Assembly: GCF_900168255.1 (NCBI RefSeq)
Contig: NZ_LT799838.1
Span: forward strand, 2,108,001 to 2,172,000
DNA: 64,000 bases
Direction of reading: 5' to 3'
From: Psychrobacter sp. DAB_AL43B
GTDB lineage: Bacteria > Pseudomonadota > Gammaproteobacteria > Pseudomonadales > Moraxellaceae
Numbering within the stretch: position 1 is the first letter of the stretch; every line of letters begins with the position of its first letter. The notes below the pieces were generated by a model that searched no databases, was not told where the DNA came from, and was given only the letters and a program-made list of their open reading frames with translations. A program made the translations under genes and the position numbers. This document shows positions 36,643 to 45,958 of this stretch, piece by piece.

Positions 36643-36757
36643 TACGAATAGTCTTCAATAAAAACAGGTTTAAACTTTTGATAAACGAGAAGACTATTGC
36701 TTATGGTATTTTATATACCGTAACCACTTAGGAAACGTTCTTTAATATTCTCATTTC

Positions 36758-36766
36758 TGCTACAAT
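36758..36766 (+). promoter_or_regulatory. Extended -10 promoter for queA
   Basis: TGCTACAAT followed by TACGCC, 35 bases before the queA start, nearly the same as upstream of ychF. A weak TTCTTT lies 16 bases upstream as a possible -35. Confidence 0.5.
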
Positions 36767-36800
36767 TACGCCAAAATTCAACTTTATTTAAAGACTACTT

Positions 36801-38021
36801 ATGACTGATTCTCAACTAGCAAGCTTAAATAACAACCTCAGTATTCATGCCAATAACGATAGCCATAAAAGTGACGACGTTTTAGAGTATTTAAGTGTTG
36901 ATGAGTACGATTATGAACTACCAGATCAGTTAATTGCCCGCTATCCATTAGCGCAGCGGTCAGCGTCAAAGCTACTGTATCTAGCTGCTAGTAATAAAAA
37001 AGATGATGTCAGTCAAATTGAAGATAAATTGTTTTCAGAGCTGCCTGAGCTGCTAAACGCGGGCGATTTAATTGTCTTTAACGACACCAAAGTTATGAAA
37101 GCACGTCTATTTGGTCAAAAAGATACAGGCGGAAAAGTTGAAGTGCTCATTGAGCGCTTGGTTGATATTGCTGGTTTAAATGGTACGACTGTAGATTGGG
37201 CAACATTAGACGATACACTTAGCACAGAAAGACATATCGCCCTTTGTCATGTTAAAGCCAGTAAAGCACCCAAGCTTGGTCAGCGTTTAGCGCTTGCTGA
37301 CAGTCACATGAATTGCGTGATGATTGGTCGTCAAGAGAACTTATTTATCTTGGCTTTTGATGCGCCCATCTTGCCTGATTTAGAGCGTCATGGTGAGCTG
37401 CCCATTCCGCCCTACTTTGAGCGCCATGCTGATGCCACCGATAATACTCGTTATCAAACCGTCTTTCATGATCCTGCCAAGCTTGCTAGCGTAGCAGCAC
37501 CGACAGCGAGCTTACATTTTGACGAGATAGTGTTAGATAGGCTTGCTGCAAAAGGGATTAACACAGCATTTGTCACACTCCATGTTGGCGCAGGGACTTT
37601 TGCGCCTGTAAAAACAGACAACTTACTCAATCACACCATGCACAGTGAATATGCACACTTGCCTCAGGCTACCGCCGACCTTATTAATCAAACACACGCC
37701 AATGGCAAGCAAGTGATCGCTATTGGTACAACGGTGACACGTGTCCTTGAAACCGCGTATCAAAAAACAGCGGTTAATGGACAAGCACTGGCTAGCTGGT
37801 CAGGTGATACAGATATCTTTATTTATCCGGGATTTAAGTTTGGGGTTATAGATAAACTACTAACGAACTTTCACTTACCGAAGTCTACTTTGTTGATGTT
37901 AGTATCAGCCTTTGCAGGTAAAGCATCTATCGAGCAGGCTTATAAACATGCTATTAAAACGCAGTATCGTTTTTTTAGTTACGGCGATGCTATGCTGCTT
38001 GATAAAAAATCGAACGGATAA
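36801..38021 (+). CDS. queA: S-adenosylmethionine:tRNA ribosyltransferase-isomerase
   Basis: The protein contains YDYELPDQLIARYPLAQRSASKLL, GDLIVFNDTKVMKARLFGQK, PPYFERHADATDNTRYQTVFHDP, AAPTASLHFD, LHVGAGTFAPVKTDN and TNFHLPKSTLLMLVSAFAG, all QueA signatures. QueA transfers the ribosyl group of SAM to preQ1 in tRNA to form epoxyqueuosine. At 406 residues it is about 50 longer than most; the excess is an N-terminal extension of about 35 polar residues and an insert near residue 120. Confidence 0.95.
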   Translation: MTDSQLASLNNNLSIHANNDSHKSDDVLEYLSVDEYDYELPDQLIARYPLAQRSASKLLYLAASNKKDDVSQIEDKLFSELPELLNAGDLIVFNDTKVMKARLFGQKDTGGKVEVLIERLVDIAGLNGTTVDWATLDDTLSTERHIALCHVKASKAPKLGQRLALADSHMNCVMIGRQENLFILAFDAPILPDLERHGELPIPPYFERHADATDNTRYQTVFHDPAKLASVAAPTASLHFDEIVLDRLAAKGINTAFVTLHVGAGTFAPVKTDNLLNHTMHSEYAHLPQATADLINQTHANGKQVIAIGTTVTRVLETAYQKTAVNGQALASWSGDTDIFIYPGFKFGVIDKLLTNFHLPKSTLLMLVSAFAGKASIEQAYKHAIKTQYRFFSYGDAMLLDKKSNG

Positions 38022-38138
38022 CAGTGAACATTAAGCAAACAATTAATATATTGATCACAACAGTAGTGGAATAAACTGGTAAACTAAACGCTATTTTGTT
38101 ATAACAACAAAGATAACTCTCACTCTAAAGGGCTGCAC

Positions 38139-39881
38139 ATGTCTTGTCATTTATCTCATCGCTTGACTACGATACATCGCGCGGTATCCATGGCACTGCT
38201 TTATTCAGTAGGCTATGCAGCCCTAGTATCTAGTGCTCAAGCAGCAACGATTGGCAAAACCGTCGTAACCTCTGCTCAGCACGAACCTTTAGTCGCCAGT
38301 ATTATGGTCACCGATATTAAAACAGCCGATTTTTCGGCCAGTTTAGCGAACTCTACTGTTTATCAGCAAATGGGTTTGACCCCCACTGACTCTATGACCG
38401 TACGATTTCAGCCGACTTCAGCCACCAGTGGTCAGGTTTTTATTACCACTACGAAGCCTGTATCCACACCCTTTGCAGATGTGGTGTTAGCTATTAATGA
38501 TGGTACTCAGCGTAATGTCATTCCTAAGACGTTACTCATGCCCACTAATGACATTACACCTTCTGAAAATATTGTTACAGGGGCGAAAAAACCTAACTTA
38601 CCGGTTATTTCTGTCACTAATGCGCAACCGTTAACCGTTAGACAAGGCACACCGCCACCATTATTATTATCGGCATATAAATCATCAACGTCTGATTTGG
38701 CAGCAGCAAAATTGCAAGCACCTGCTACATCTTCTAGCTTGCCAGCAGCAGTCACTACGACCACACAAAGCAATACTACGGTTTATGCGCCTAGTCGCCT
38801 AAATAACAATAATACTGGCTCAGCGAACTTTTCAAATACAAACAGCACTACCGACAATATTCCAAATAATAAAATAAGCGCCAATAATACAGTAGCAACC
38901 AGCCTTAATATTCTATCGTCGGATAATAATGAAGAAGGTGCGGTGACTGACAAGCAGTTCGATATATTAAATATACAAATTACCCGTCAGATACAGCTTA
39001 ATGATGAACGCAGTACAGGCATGATGGCGGCTATACCAATGAGCCCTACAGCAACAATGCCGCCAACGCTAGATAACCCTGCTTCAACAGTTCAAGCTAA
39101 TTCTGCTGATACCATTGTCGCTAACGCACCTCTCAATAGCGCGCCCTCTAGTAACATCCCTTCTAATAGTGTTGCATCCAATGCCTCTACAATAGGCATA
39201 AATACAGCAGCCGCAGCGGCGACAGTCCCTAATCAACCAGATAGCGCTGAAGTCAATTATACCGTACAGCGCAACGACAGCTTATGGGTTATTGCCCAGC
39301 AAATCGCAGAGAAAAACAATCTTGACATTCAGACAGTCATGAAGGAAATTAAGTCGCAAAACCCTGGCGCTTTCATTAATAAAAATGCTGATCAATTAAA
39401 AGCCGACGCGCAGTTAAGCCTACCCAATTATGATGTGCTGCCATCACAGCAAAAGCTAGAGGCAGCGATTAGCGCGCAGAGACAATATAATAGGAAAGCC
39501 AGCATACCCGTTGCAAAAAAATCAACCACGTCAAAATCATTACCTAAGACTGCGCCCAAGACCGCTCAAGTAGCCAAACGCACTGAGAAACCCGCAGTAA
39601 CAAAGACCCAAACATTGCCAAAAGCACAGTTTTCTGTCATCGCTCCTGGTCATCAAGGTAGCGCAGATGGAACTAAAACCAAAGCAGGGATGGCAACAGG
39701 CAACGGGCTTAGCACAGATGTATTAACCATTCTCAAATCATCAAGACAAAGTACAGCGTCGCAAGCTCAGCGCTTATCAAAAACCAATGGCATGCTTGAC
39801 AGCTATACGAGAAAATTGCAATTACAAAATCAAAAACTGGCTGAGCTGCAAGCTCGTCTAAAAAAATTACGCAATCAATAA
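38139..39881 (+). CDS. FimV-like protein, periplasmic half with LysM domain
   Basis: A signal peptide (SMALLYSVGYAALVSSAQAA) is followed by the FimV N-terminal domain, with IGKTVVTSAQHEPLVASIMV. A long Ser/Thr/Asn-rich linker leads to a LysM domain (YTVQRNDSLWVIAQQIAEKNNLDIQTVMKEI, about residues 373-420). Next come a Lys/Pro-rich stretch and a C-terminal coiled coil (NGMLDSYTRKLQLQNQKLAELQARLKKL). In FimV proteins a membrane helix and cytoplasmic TPR domain follow in the same chain. Here the chain stops at 39881 and that part is a separate gene. FimV/HubP organises cell poles, type IV pili and motility. Confidence 0.85.
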   Translation: MSCHLSHRLTTIHRAVSMALLYSVGYAALVSSAQAATIGKTVVTSAQHEPLVASIMVTDIKTADFSASLANSTVYQQMGLTPTDSMTVRFQPTSATSGQVFITTTKPVSTPFADVVLAINDGTQRNVIPKTLLMPTNDITPSENIVTGAKKPNLPVISVTNAQPLTVRQGTPPPLLLSAYKSSTSDLAAAKLQAPATSSSLPAAVTTTTQSNTTVYAPSRLNNNNTGSANFSNTNSTTDNIPNNKISANNTVATSLNILSSDNNEEGAVTDKQFDILNIQITRQIQLNDERSTGMMAAIPMSPTATMPPTLDNPASTVQANSADTIVANAPLNSAPSSNIPSNSVASNASTIGINTAAAAATVPNQPDSAEVNYTVQRNDSLWVIAQQIAEKNNLDIQTVMKEIKSQNPGAFINKNADQLKADAQLSLPNYDVLPSQQKLEAAISAQRQYNRKASIPVAKKSTTSKSLPKTAPKTAQVAKRTEKPAVTKTQTLPKAQFSVIAPGHQGSADGTKTKAGMATGNGLSTDVLTILKSSRQSTASQAQRLSKTNGMLDSYTRKLQLQNQKLAELQARLKKLRNQ

Positions 39882-39932
39882 TTGCCTAACTGATCAATGC
39901 AGTCAACTGCAACAGTAGGCGTGGGAGTCACT

Positions 39933-41486
39933 ATGGACAATATGCTATATATCATCGCCGGTTTGGTGCTTATTTTAATTGTAGCAGTCTTGGTCATGCG
40001 CAAAAATAAAGCGCAAAAACCATCAGATCAGCCCAGTATAAAGGTAGGTAGAACGGAGTCTTTATCGACACAAGCTGCCTCTGAAGGCACGCTTGCTCAA
40101 GTCGGTAGCAATGATGAGAAAAAATTTAATCATATTGAGATCGCTCAACGTTTTATGGATCAACAGCGCTATGACAAAGCTATTGAAACACTCAGTCGTG
40201 GTCTGATTGAAAGACCTCATGATAGCCAATTATCTCTCAAACTACTCGCAGTATATGCCACGATAGATCAATCTGACAATTTCAATAAAGTCTATGACTC
40301 TATCAAAGCGCATAATGACGTAAAAAGCATTGCACAAGCGGATGAGCTAAAAGCTTTGCTTACTGAGGAACAAAATCAAATAGCCCAGCAATCTCTACCA
40401 GCAGATAACAGTCAAGATGCTGGCTTTGAAAGTATCGATTTTGATATTCCAGCTGATAAAGTTGGAAATAACACTCCAACCCTTGATACTGCTATTACTC
40501 AGCCTGTTGATTATGAAAACGATTTATTAAATGCCACTGATGAAACCTCAACGGTTTCGAACGATTTTGATAACTTTGATAACATCGACCAAGCGTTTGA
40601 CCTTAGTCAAAATGATTTAGAAAACAATACTAGTGTGATACCTGTCACGACACTAGATATAGCAGATGAAGAAACTCTAGCGAGTTCAACGACTGTTACA
40701 GACACAGACAGTAACGACTTTGACTTTGATTTTGACTTTGAGTTGTCTGAGCAAAGTGATATCTCTACAGAATCTCCTGTCACCGCTATCGCTAACGACA
40801 ACTTGAACGACATCACTTTAGATGAGGAAGATTTTGTCTTAGATTTGGCAGATTTAGAGATTGATGCTGGAGCAGATAACGTCAGCGTCGATGATCAAAT
40901 CACTACAGACGCGATTCAAACAAATGAAGATGGACTTACTTTATCTTTAGACGGTATTGACAGTATCGATGCATCAAATGAAACAGAAAACCAAACGGCT
41001 ATTGAGCAACCTATTGTTATTGAAGATAGCTTTGATGACTTTAATATTGAAGGCGATTTAGGTGAAAGCTATAGTTTTGAAGATAATAAGACTGAAGTAT
41101 CTAGCATGTCACCGACTACCGTTATGTTCGATGACAATACACTAATAGACGATGATTTTGACTTTGATACTTTATCAGACTCTCCAACAGCGACAATGCC
41201 CGTTGAAATTGAAAGCGACCATGATGTCAGTGGTATTGATTATAGTGATACTGGTATTACTGCTGAAACTACTATCGAAACAGCTGAAGATTTCTCATCA
41301 CGGTTTGCTGCAGACTTTGATTTCGTCAAAACTTTAGACAGCAATCAAGTGACTCTAGACTTAGCGGGTCAGTATGTCCAACTGGGTGAATATGATAGCG
41401 CCAAACGTTTACTCAACGAAGTCCTGACTCAAGGTAATAGCGAACAACAGCAGCAAGCACAATTATTGCTTGAACGCACTGCTTAA
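39933..41486 (+). CDS. FimV-like protein, membrane-anchored cytoplasmic TPR half
   Basis: I place the start at 39933 (MDNMLYIIAGLVLILIVAVLVMRK), which has GGGAG five bases upstream; an in-frame ATG at 39897 has no such site. After the single membrane helix come a TPR-like unit (HIEIAQRFMDQQRYDKAIETL), a very acidic stretch with repeated DFDFDFE motifs, and the conserved FimV C-terminal TPR (TLDLAGQYVQLGEYDSAKRLLNEVLTQG). It is in the same reading frame as the upstream half, separated by the TAA and a further TGA. The two genes together match one FimV. Confidence 0.85.
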   Translation: MDNMLYIIAGLVLILIVAVLVMRKNKAQKPSDQPSIKVGRTESLSTQAASEGTLAQVGSNDEKKFNHIEIAQRFMDQQRYDKAIETLSRGLIERPHDSQLSLKLLAVYATIDQSDNFNKVYDSIKAHNDVKSIAQADELKALLTEEQNQIAQQSLPADNSQDAGFESIDFDIPADKVGNNTPTLDTAITQPVDYENDLLNATDETSTVSNDFDNFDNIDQAFDLSQNDLENNTSVIPVTTLDIADEETLASSTTVTDTDSNDFDFDFDFELSEQSDISTESPVTAIANDNLNDITLDEEDFVLDLADLEIDAGADNVSVDDQITTDAIQTNEDGLTLSLDGIDSIDASNETENQTAIEQPIVIEDSFDDFNIEGDLGESYSFEDNKTEVSSMSPTTVMFDDNTLIDDDFDFDTLSDSPTATMPVEIESDHDVSGIDYSDTGITAETTIETAEDFSSRFAADFDFVKTLDSNQVTLDLAGQYVQLGEYDSAKRLLNEVLTQGNSEQQQQAQLLLERTA

Positions 41487-41632
41487 AGAGAGCTGTTGCA
41501 GCAGCGAGTATTCTACTAGTAAAAAATATTCGCTGCATTTTGCTTTTCATTGAGTCTGCTTGCCATACTTTCTATTCCGATTAAGTTTTCTGCTCTACCC
41601 TTTCTCTCATCTTGATTTATTGTGCTAACATT

Positions 41633-42733
41633 ATGCCATCCTCTTTTATGACCAAAACAATCTCTACACCGATCCAGCTCATCTATGCTGGCGGCACTTT
41701 TGGCAGTTATGGTCGTCCATTAGCACCCTTATCAGCAGAAGTATTTTTGCCAACGCTGCAACAACTGCTAGCCGATCCAAATAATGCGGTTAATCTATTG
41801 CCAATTGCTTGGCTTAACAATACGCTCATTAAAGACAGTAGCCAACTTACTCCTAGCGATTTTGTACATTTTTATAAGCTGCTATTGTCAGCTTATGAAC
41901 AAGGTAGTAGACGCTTTGTATTAATCACCGGCACTGATACCTTAAGTTACTTGGGAGCATTCTTAGCAGAAGCCTTTGCTGGTAGCGACATTTGTGTCGT
42001 TGTCACTGGTAGTATGCGCCCGTTATTAGACAGTGAAGTACTACACTCTTACGCTATTGACGCCCAAAGTGATGCTTGGAGCAATCTTAAAGACGCTTTA
42101 AAACTGGCAGCTGCCGGTGAGTCAGGTGTGAAGATTGCCTTTGGCGGCGAGTCTTGGCCTGCGCAAACGGTACAAAAGATACATAGCCATGATTTTATGG
42201 CTTTTACCGGTCACTTAAGAGCCGCTTATCCGGCCAATAGTTATATCAAAACCCTTCCAGATACGCGTCGGCAGTATTGGCTTGATGACCAACAAGATAT
42301 AATCGATGATATTCAAGCTCGCGCTGAGCAAGCCTGCGTTCATGCTTTATATTGTTTGCCAAATGCGACCGATGTATTAAACAGTCAGCTCCGCGCCCTA
42401 TTATCGCAGCCGCCTTGTGGCATTATCTTATTAGGCTTTGGCGCTGGCAATGTTCCTTATTCAGCAGACTTAGCAGAAGCACTACAGTTGGCTTACGAAA
42501 AAGGTCACATGGTGATATGTGCCAGCCAATGCCCGTTTGGCGGTGTCAGTGACAATTATGCGGCTGGCAGTTGGCAATACGATTATCAAGTCATTGCAGG
42601 CGGGCGCTTAACCATCCCTGCTATTTATGCACGCCTACTGTGGTTACTATTGCGCTATGATAGCCCAGCACGACGTCGGCAACGCTGGTTAAATAACGTT
42701 AATCAAACTGGCACGCGCATTAAAAAACGCTAA
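41633..42733 (+). CDS. Asparaginase/glutaminase-family protein
   Basis: The catalytic Thr motif YAGGTFGSYG (first signature) and FVLITGTDTLSYLGAFLAEAF (second signature) are characteristic. The sequence then has VVVTGSMRPLL and GIILLGFGAGNVP. There is no signal peptide, so a cytoplasmic enzyme is expected. The start is uncertain: ATG at 41633 or at 41648, neither with a clear ribosome site. It separates the fimV genes from truA, which are adjacent in pseudomonads. Confidence 0.85.
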   Translation: MPSSFMTKTISTPIQLIYAGGTFGSYGRPLAPLSAEVFLPTLQQLLADPNNAVNLLPIAWLNNTLIKDSSQLTPSDFVHFYKLLLSAYEQGSRRFVLITGTDTLSYLGAFLAEAFAGSDICVVVTGSMRPLLDSEVLHSYAIDAQSDAWSNLKDALKLAAAGESGVKIAFGGESWPAQTVQKIHSHDFMAFTGHLRAAYPANSYIKTLPDTRRQYWLDDQQDIIDDIQARAEQACVHALYCLPNATDVLNSQLRALLSQPPCGIILLGFGAGNVPYSADLAEALQLAYEKGHMVICASQCPFGGVSDNYAAGSWQYDYQVIAGGRLTIPAIYARLLWLLLRYDSPARRRQRWLNNVNQTGTRIKKR

Positions 42734-42743
42734 ATAAATATTA

Positions 42744-42769
42744 GGGCGTGTTAAATATTCAACACGCCC
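42744..42769. repeat. 26-bp palindrome with IS-like ends flanked by TA
   Basis: GGGCGTGTT and AACACGCCC flank an AAATATTC centre; only one internal base pair mismatches. TA dinucleotides border both sides (42742-42743 and 42770-42771). The outer GGGCGTGT equals the first eight bases of the IS5-family element at 6844. It may be a minimal IS scar or MITE-like end, or a terminator hairpin of the asparaginase gene (no T-run follows). Confidence 0.55.
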
Positions 42770-42812
42770 TAGCCATTCCTTACTTTACAAGCTCTTAGGC
42801 ATAAGCTCCGAA

Positions 42813-43688
42813 ATGAAAATATCCGAGACTACAAGCATCGAAACTAAAAATAGTGAAATTAAAAATATCGAAACTAAAAACATACCGATGTATACATTAG
42901 CCATTGCCATCGAATTTTTGGGCACGCATTATCATGGTTGGCAACGTCAAAAAGAGGTGTTAGGCGTACAACAAGCATTAGAAACTGCCATCAGTACCGT
43001 CGCCAATGAGCCAGTAGAAGTCGTAGCAGCGGGGCGCACGGACTCAAGTGTCCATGCCAGCAACATGATTGCCCACTTTGTCACTCATGCCTATCGACCT
43101 ACAAACAACTGGTTACGCGGTGTGAATAGTCTATTGCCTGATGATATTGCTTTGCGCTGGGTTCAGCCGATGCCCGCAGATTTTCATGCACGTTTTGCAG
43201 CCATTGCTCGTCGTTATCGCTATATCACCCTCAATCAGACTCAGCGTCCTGCCATTCTCAATCATCAAGTAACCCATATCTATGAGCCACTTGATCTAGC
43301 CGCCATGCAACTGGCTGCTGCTGATATCGTAGGTACTCATGACTTTAGTAGCTACCGCGCCGCGGCTTGCCAATCCAATCAGCCTGTGCGCAATGTTAGC
43401 CATGCAAATATTTTTGCTCATGGCCAGTTTATCGTTTTCGATATTCAAGCCGATGGATTCTTACATCATATGGTTCGCAATCTGATGGGAACGCTATACG
43501 CTATCGGCAGACACGAATTAGAACCAGCAGATTTTTTAAATATTTTGGCTAAAAAAGATCGTACCATTGCACCGCCCACCGCTTCTGGTGATGGTTTGTA
43601 TTTTATTAATGCCTATTATCCTGAGCACTTTCAAACATTACTGCCGAATGCCCCATTAACACCCATTTGGCTAAACCTTCCCGACTAG
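42813..43688 (+). CDS. truA: tRNA pseudouridine synthase A
   Basis: The core begins MYTLAIAIEFLGTHYHGWQRQ and includes AAGRTDSSVHASNMIAHF (catalytic Asp in GRTD), RYRYITLN, GTHDFSSYRAAACQS and DIQADGFLHHMVRNLMGTL. TruA modifies positions 38-40 of tRNA anticodon stems. In frame before this Met (42888) are 25 residues of repeating ETKN/EIKN units from an ATG at 42813. The real start could be either, and the shorter form fits the family better. The GRTD motif is followed by SS instead of the usual AG. Confidence 0.94.
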   Translation: MKISETTSIETKNSEIKNIETKNIPMYTLAIAIEFLGTHYHGWQRQKEVLGVQQALETAISTVANEPVEVVAAGRTDSSVHASNMIAHFVTHAYRPTNNWLRGVNSLLPDDIALRWVQPMPADFHARFAAIARRYRYITLNQTQRPAILNHQVTHIYEPLDLAAMQLAAADIVGTHDFSSYRAAACQSNQPVRNVSHANIFAHGQFIVFDIQADGFLHHMVRNLMGTLYAIGRHELEPADFLNILAKKDRTIAPPTASGDGLYFINAYYPEHFQTLLPNAPLTPIWLNLPD

Positions 43689-43747
43689 TTAATATAAACT
43701 GATATACATATCACTTACAGGCTGTCAAGTAAAAATCAGGTTCCGTA

Positions 43748-43776
43748 TTGCTTTAATCTACTAACTTACGTATAAT
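43748..43776 (+). promoter_or_regulatory. Promoter of infA
   Basis: TTGCTT, a 17-bp spacer and TATAAT (43771-43776), 36 bases upstream of the infA start. Confidence 0.7.
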
Positions 43777-43811
43777 ATGGGCTTATTTTAAATTGATTGA
43801 TGATACAAATT

Positions 43812-44033
43812 ATGGCAAAAGACGAGATTATTGAATTTGAAGGCGAAGTCATTGACACCCTTCCAAATACTTTGTTTAAAGTTCGTTTAGAAAACGGACA
43901 CGAAATCATTGCGCACATCTCAGGTAAGATGCGTAAGCATTACATTCGCATTTTAACGGGCGATAAAGTCAAGGTTGAAATGACCCCTTATGACCTATCT
44001 AAAGGTCGCATTACTTACCGTGGTAAAAACTAA
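43812..44033 (+). CDS. infA: Translation initiation factor IF-1
   Basis: The 73-residue S1-like protein is nearly canonical: [38 protein letters not shown] and [21 protein letters not shown] chose the Met at 43812 because it matches the universal MAKE/MAKD start, rather than the in-frame ATG near 43797. IF-1 occupies the ribosomal A site during initiation. The gene has its own promoter and terminator. Confidence 0.98.
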   Translation: MAKDEIIEFEGEVIDTLPNTLFKVRLENGHEIIAHISGKMRKHYIRILTGDKVKVEMTPYDLSKGRITYRGKN

Positions 44034-44172
44034 CTTCTTATTTGCTAAAATGGTTATAAGAGCATTGTTATGAATGCTTGAGTGGTTTAACTGATAATAA
44101 TAATGATACTGCTAACCTACTCATTATTGCCTATCATATTTTAGTAAGTTAATATTGTTTTACTTTTACCAT

Positions 44173-44203
44173 AAAAATACCGCTGAATATAAGCGGTATT
44201 TTT
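44173..44203. terminator. Bidirectional terminator after infA
   Basis: AAAAATACCGCT and AGCGGTATTTTT form a perfect 12-bp stem with a 7-nt loop. It can serve infA and the convergent transpeptidase gene. Confidence 0.88.
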
Positions 44204-44308
44204 ATGTCTAAATTTTAGCATAGGCTCTTATGATTTAATAACGACCTATCAAGATTGCATGATAAACGTCAGTCTTAATGCATCACTTAAAGCTATTATT
44301 TAAAGCCA

Positions 44309-45436
44309 TTATTTAAATTCAACTGTCGCACCATTTTGTATCACACCAAGCAATGCCAATGCATCCCAATTCGTCAAACGTATGCAGCCTGCCGATGCTT
44401 GACGACTGATACGAGCAGGATCTGGCGAACCATGAATACCATATGAAGGCTTACTTAAGCCTATCCACACCAATCCTACTGGATTATTAGGACCCGGTGG
44501 AAGGATAGACTTACTACCATCATCAGCGCTATAAGTATAATTAGGCTCATGCACTTTTACCTCTACGGTATGCGTACCCGTTGGCGACGGCATAGCTGTG
44601 CTACCTACTGTCGCCGGATAGCTGGCAATTAAATTATTCTTATCATCATACGCATATAGGGTTTCGGTGGCTTTATCAGCAACGACTCGCGTAACCGGCT
44701 TGGTGTTAGGATTGCCCGGATTGTATACTGTGATGGTCTCGCCTACTGTAAAACTAGCGTTTGGATTGAGCGCTTTAAGATAACTTTCACTGATATGAAA
44801 TTTTTCCGCCAATCCTTCAATCACGCTTTCATAATACAACCCATCAAGCTTGGCTTTGGCCTCTGCACCCGCTGGAATGGTCGTCGTTTTGATATTAATG
44901 TCAGCATCACTGAGCTGATAGCTCACCAATACTGGTTGCTGCATCAGTTTATCGTTTTTGGTTAATGCTTGCCACGTTTCATTATTCAATGTATCCGTCA
45001 CTGTCAAACCATTGGCCTTTTGAAAGGCTTGCATCGCTTTACGGGTATTCTTTCCCCAATAACCATCGACAGGGCCAACCGCGTTTTGATGCCAATTTAA
45101 TAAAGCTTGCAATTTAGTGACAGTATGACGATCTAGATTCATACCTTCTTTCCAAGTAGCATTGTTTATCTTTTGGGCCACTGCCGGCAGGTTTTCTATT
45201 GTATATTTGATGGTAGGTAAAAATTTATTTAATGATACGGCAGCTTTACTCTTACCAGCAACTTTTTGACTCACCCCATTGGTAACCGGACTTATATCAC
45301 TGACATTGTTAAGCGTGCTTTTATTAGCAACATTTGCGCTATCGTCGTTGGTCGCGGCGATACTTTGAGCCATAAACAGAACTGTTGATAGACCAAGCGC
45401 AGCTATCGCCGTGCTAATTTTTGTTAATTGATACAT
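44309..45436 (-). CDS. L,D-transpeptidase (YkuD) with peptidoglycan-binding domain
   Basis: A signal peptide (IAALGLSTVLFMAQSIAA) is followed by a PG_binding_1 domain (DRHTVTKLQALLNWHQNAVGPVDGYWGKNTRKAMQAFQKANG, about residues 108-150). The C-terminal YkuD domain has IHGSPDP and the catalytic SAGCIRLTNWDAL (Cys near residue 350). Between them is a LysM-like segment (IEGLAEKFHISESYLKALNPN). The enzyme forms 3-3 cross-links in peptidoglycan or attaches proteins to it in the periplasm. Confidence 0.92.
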   Translation of the reverse strand: MYQLTKISTAIAALGLSTVLFMAQSIAATNDDSANVANKSTLNNVSDISPVTNGVSQKVAGKSKAAVSLNKFLPTIKYTIENLPAVAQKINNATWKEGMNLDRHTVTKLQALLNWHQNAVGPVDGYWGKNTRKAMQAFQKANGLTVTDTLNNETWQALTKNDKLMQQPVLVSYQLSDADINIKTTTIPAGAEAKAKLDGLYYESVIEGLAEKFHISESYLKALNPNASFTVGETITVYNPGNPNTKPVTRVVADKATETLYAYDDKNNLIASYPATVGSTAMPSPTGTHTVEVKVHEPNYTYSADDGSKSILPPGPNNPVGLVWIGLSKPSYGIHGSPDPARISRQASAGCIRLTNWDALALLGVIQNGATVEFK

Positions 45437-45958
45437 GTAACGCTCCTAAATTCTTTTTAAAATTATATTTTTTATGAAAAACTTTGTTGTTAGAAAGTTA
45501 GCTATTAAAAATGATGAAAGTTATTGTTTTTAGTCTTTTAATACATTATCAGCACTTTTAATTATTACTATCGCATTGCTTTGATATATTAATAGATACA
45601 TTAATATTTGAGTGGATACTAACTATCTCATGGTACTTACAAGTGGCTAATAGTGCCACTACCCTCCTGTGAGGATATGACAGCTTTATGTTAATAAAAC
45701 CCTTATCTTGCAGTGTCTGTGTTAAAACAAGGCTTTTTTTGCGGCTGTCTGGTTAGGTAGGTTTACGTTAACGAGTTGTTTCAAGACACATAAAAAGAAG
45801 CATAAAAAAACCCATAAATCGCTCAGCAACTTATGGGTTTATCATGACAAAATTTCTAACATCTGAATTTATAACGATCAGAATAATACAGTCGAAAACG
45901 TTAACAAACGAATGCATTAGTCTTAACGAATTCCCAGTCTATATTAGAGCAGCGTCAG
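45437..45958. other. Gene-free 522-bp gap between the transpeptidase and leuB
   Basis: AT-rich, with no credible gene apart from the leuB terminator (45804-45840). A short open frame from 45844 runs into antisense leuB sequence and is not credible. The part next to 45437 must hold the transpeptidase promoter. Confidence 0.5.
45804..45840 (-). terminator. Terminator of leuB
   Basis: AAACCCATAA and TTATGGGTTT form a perfect stem; on the minus strand it ends in a run of seven T residues, about 120 bases past the leuB stop. Confidence 0.85.
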
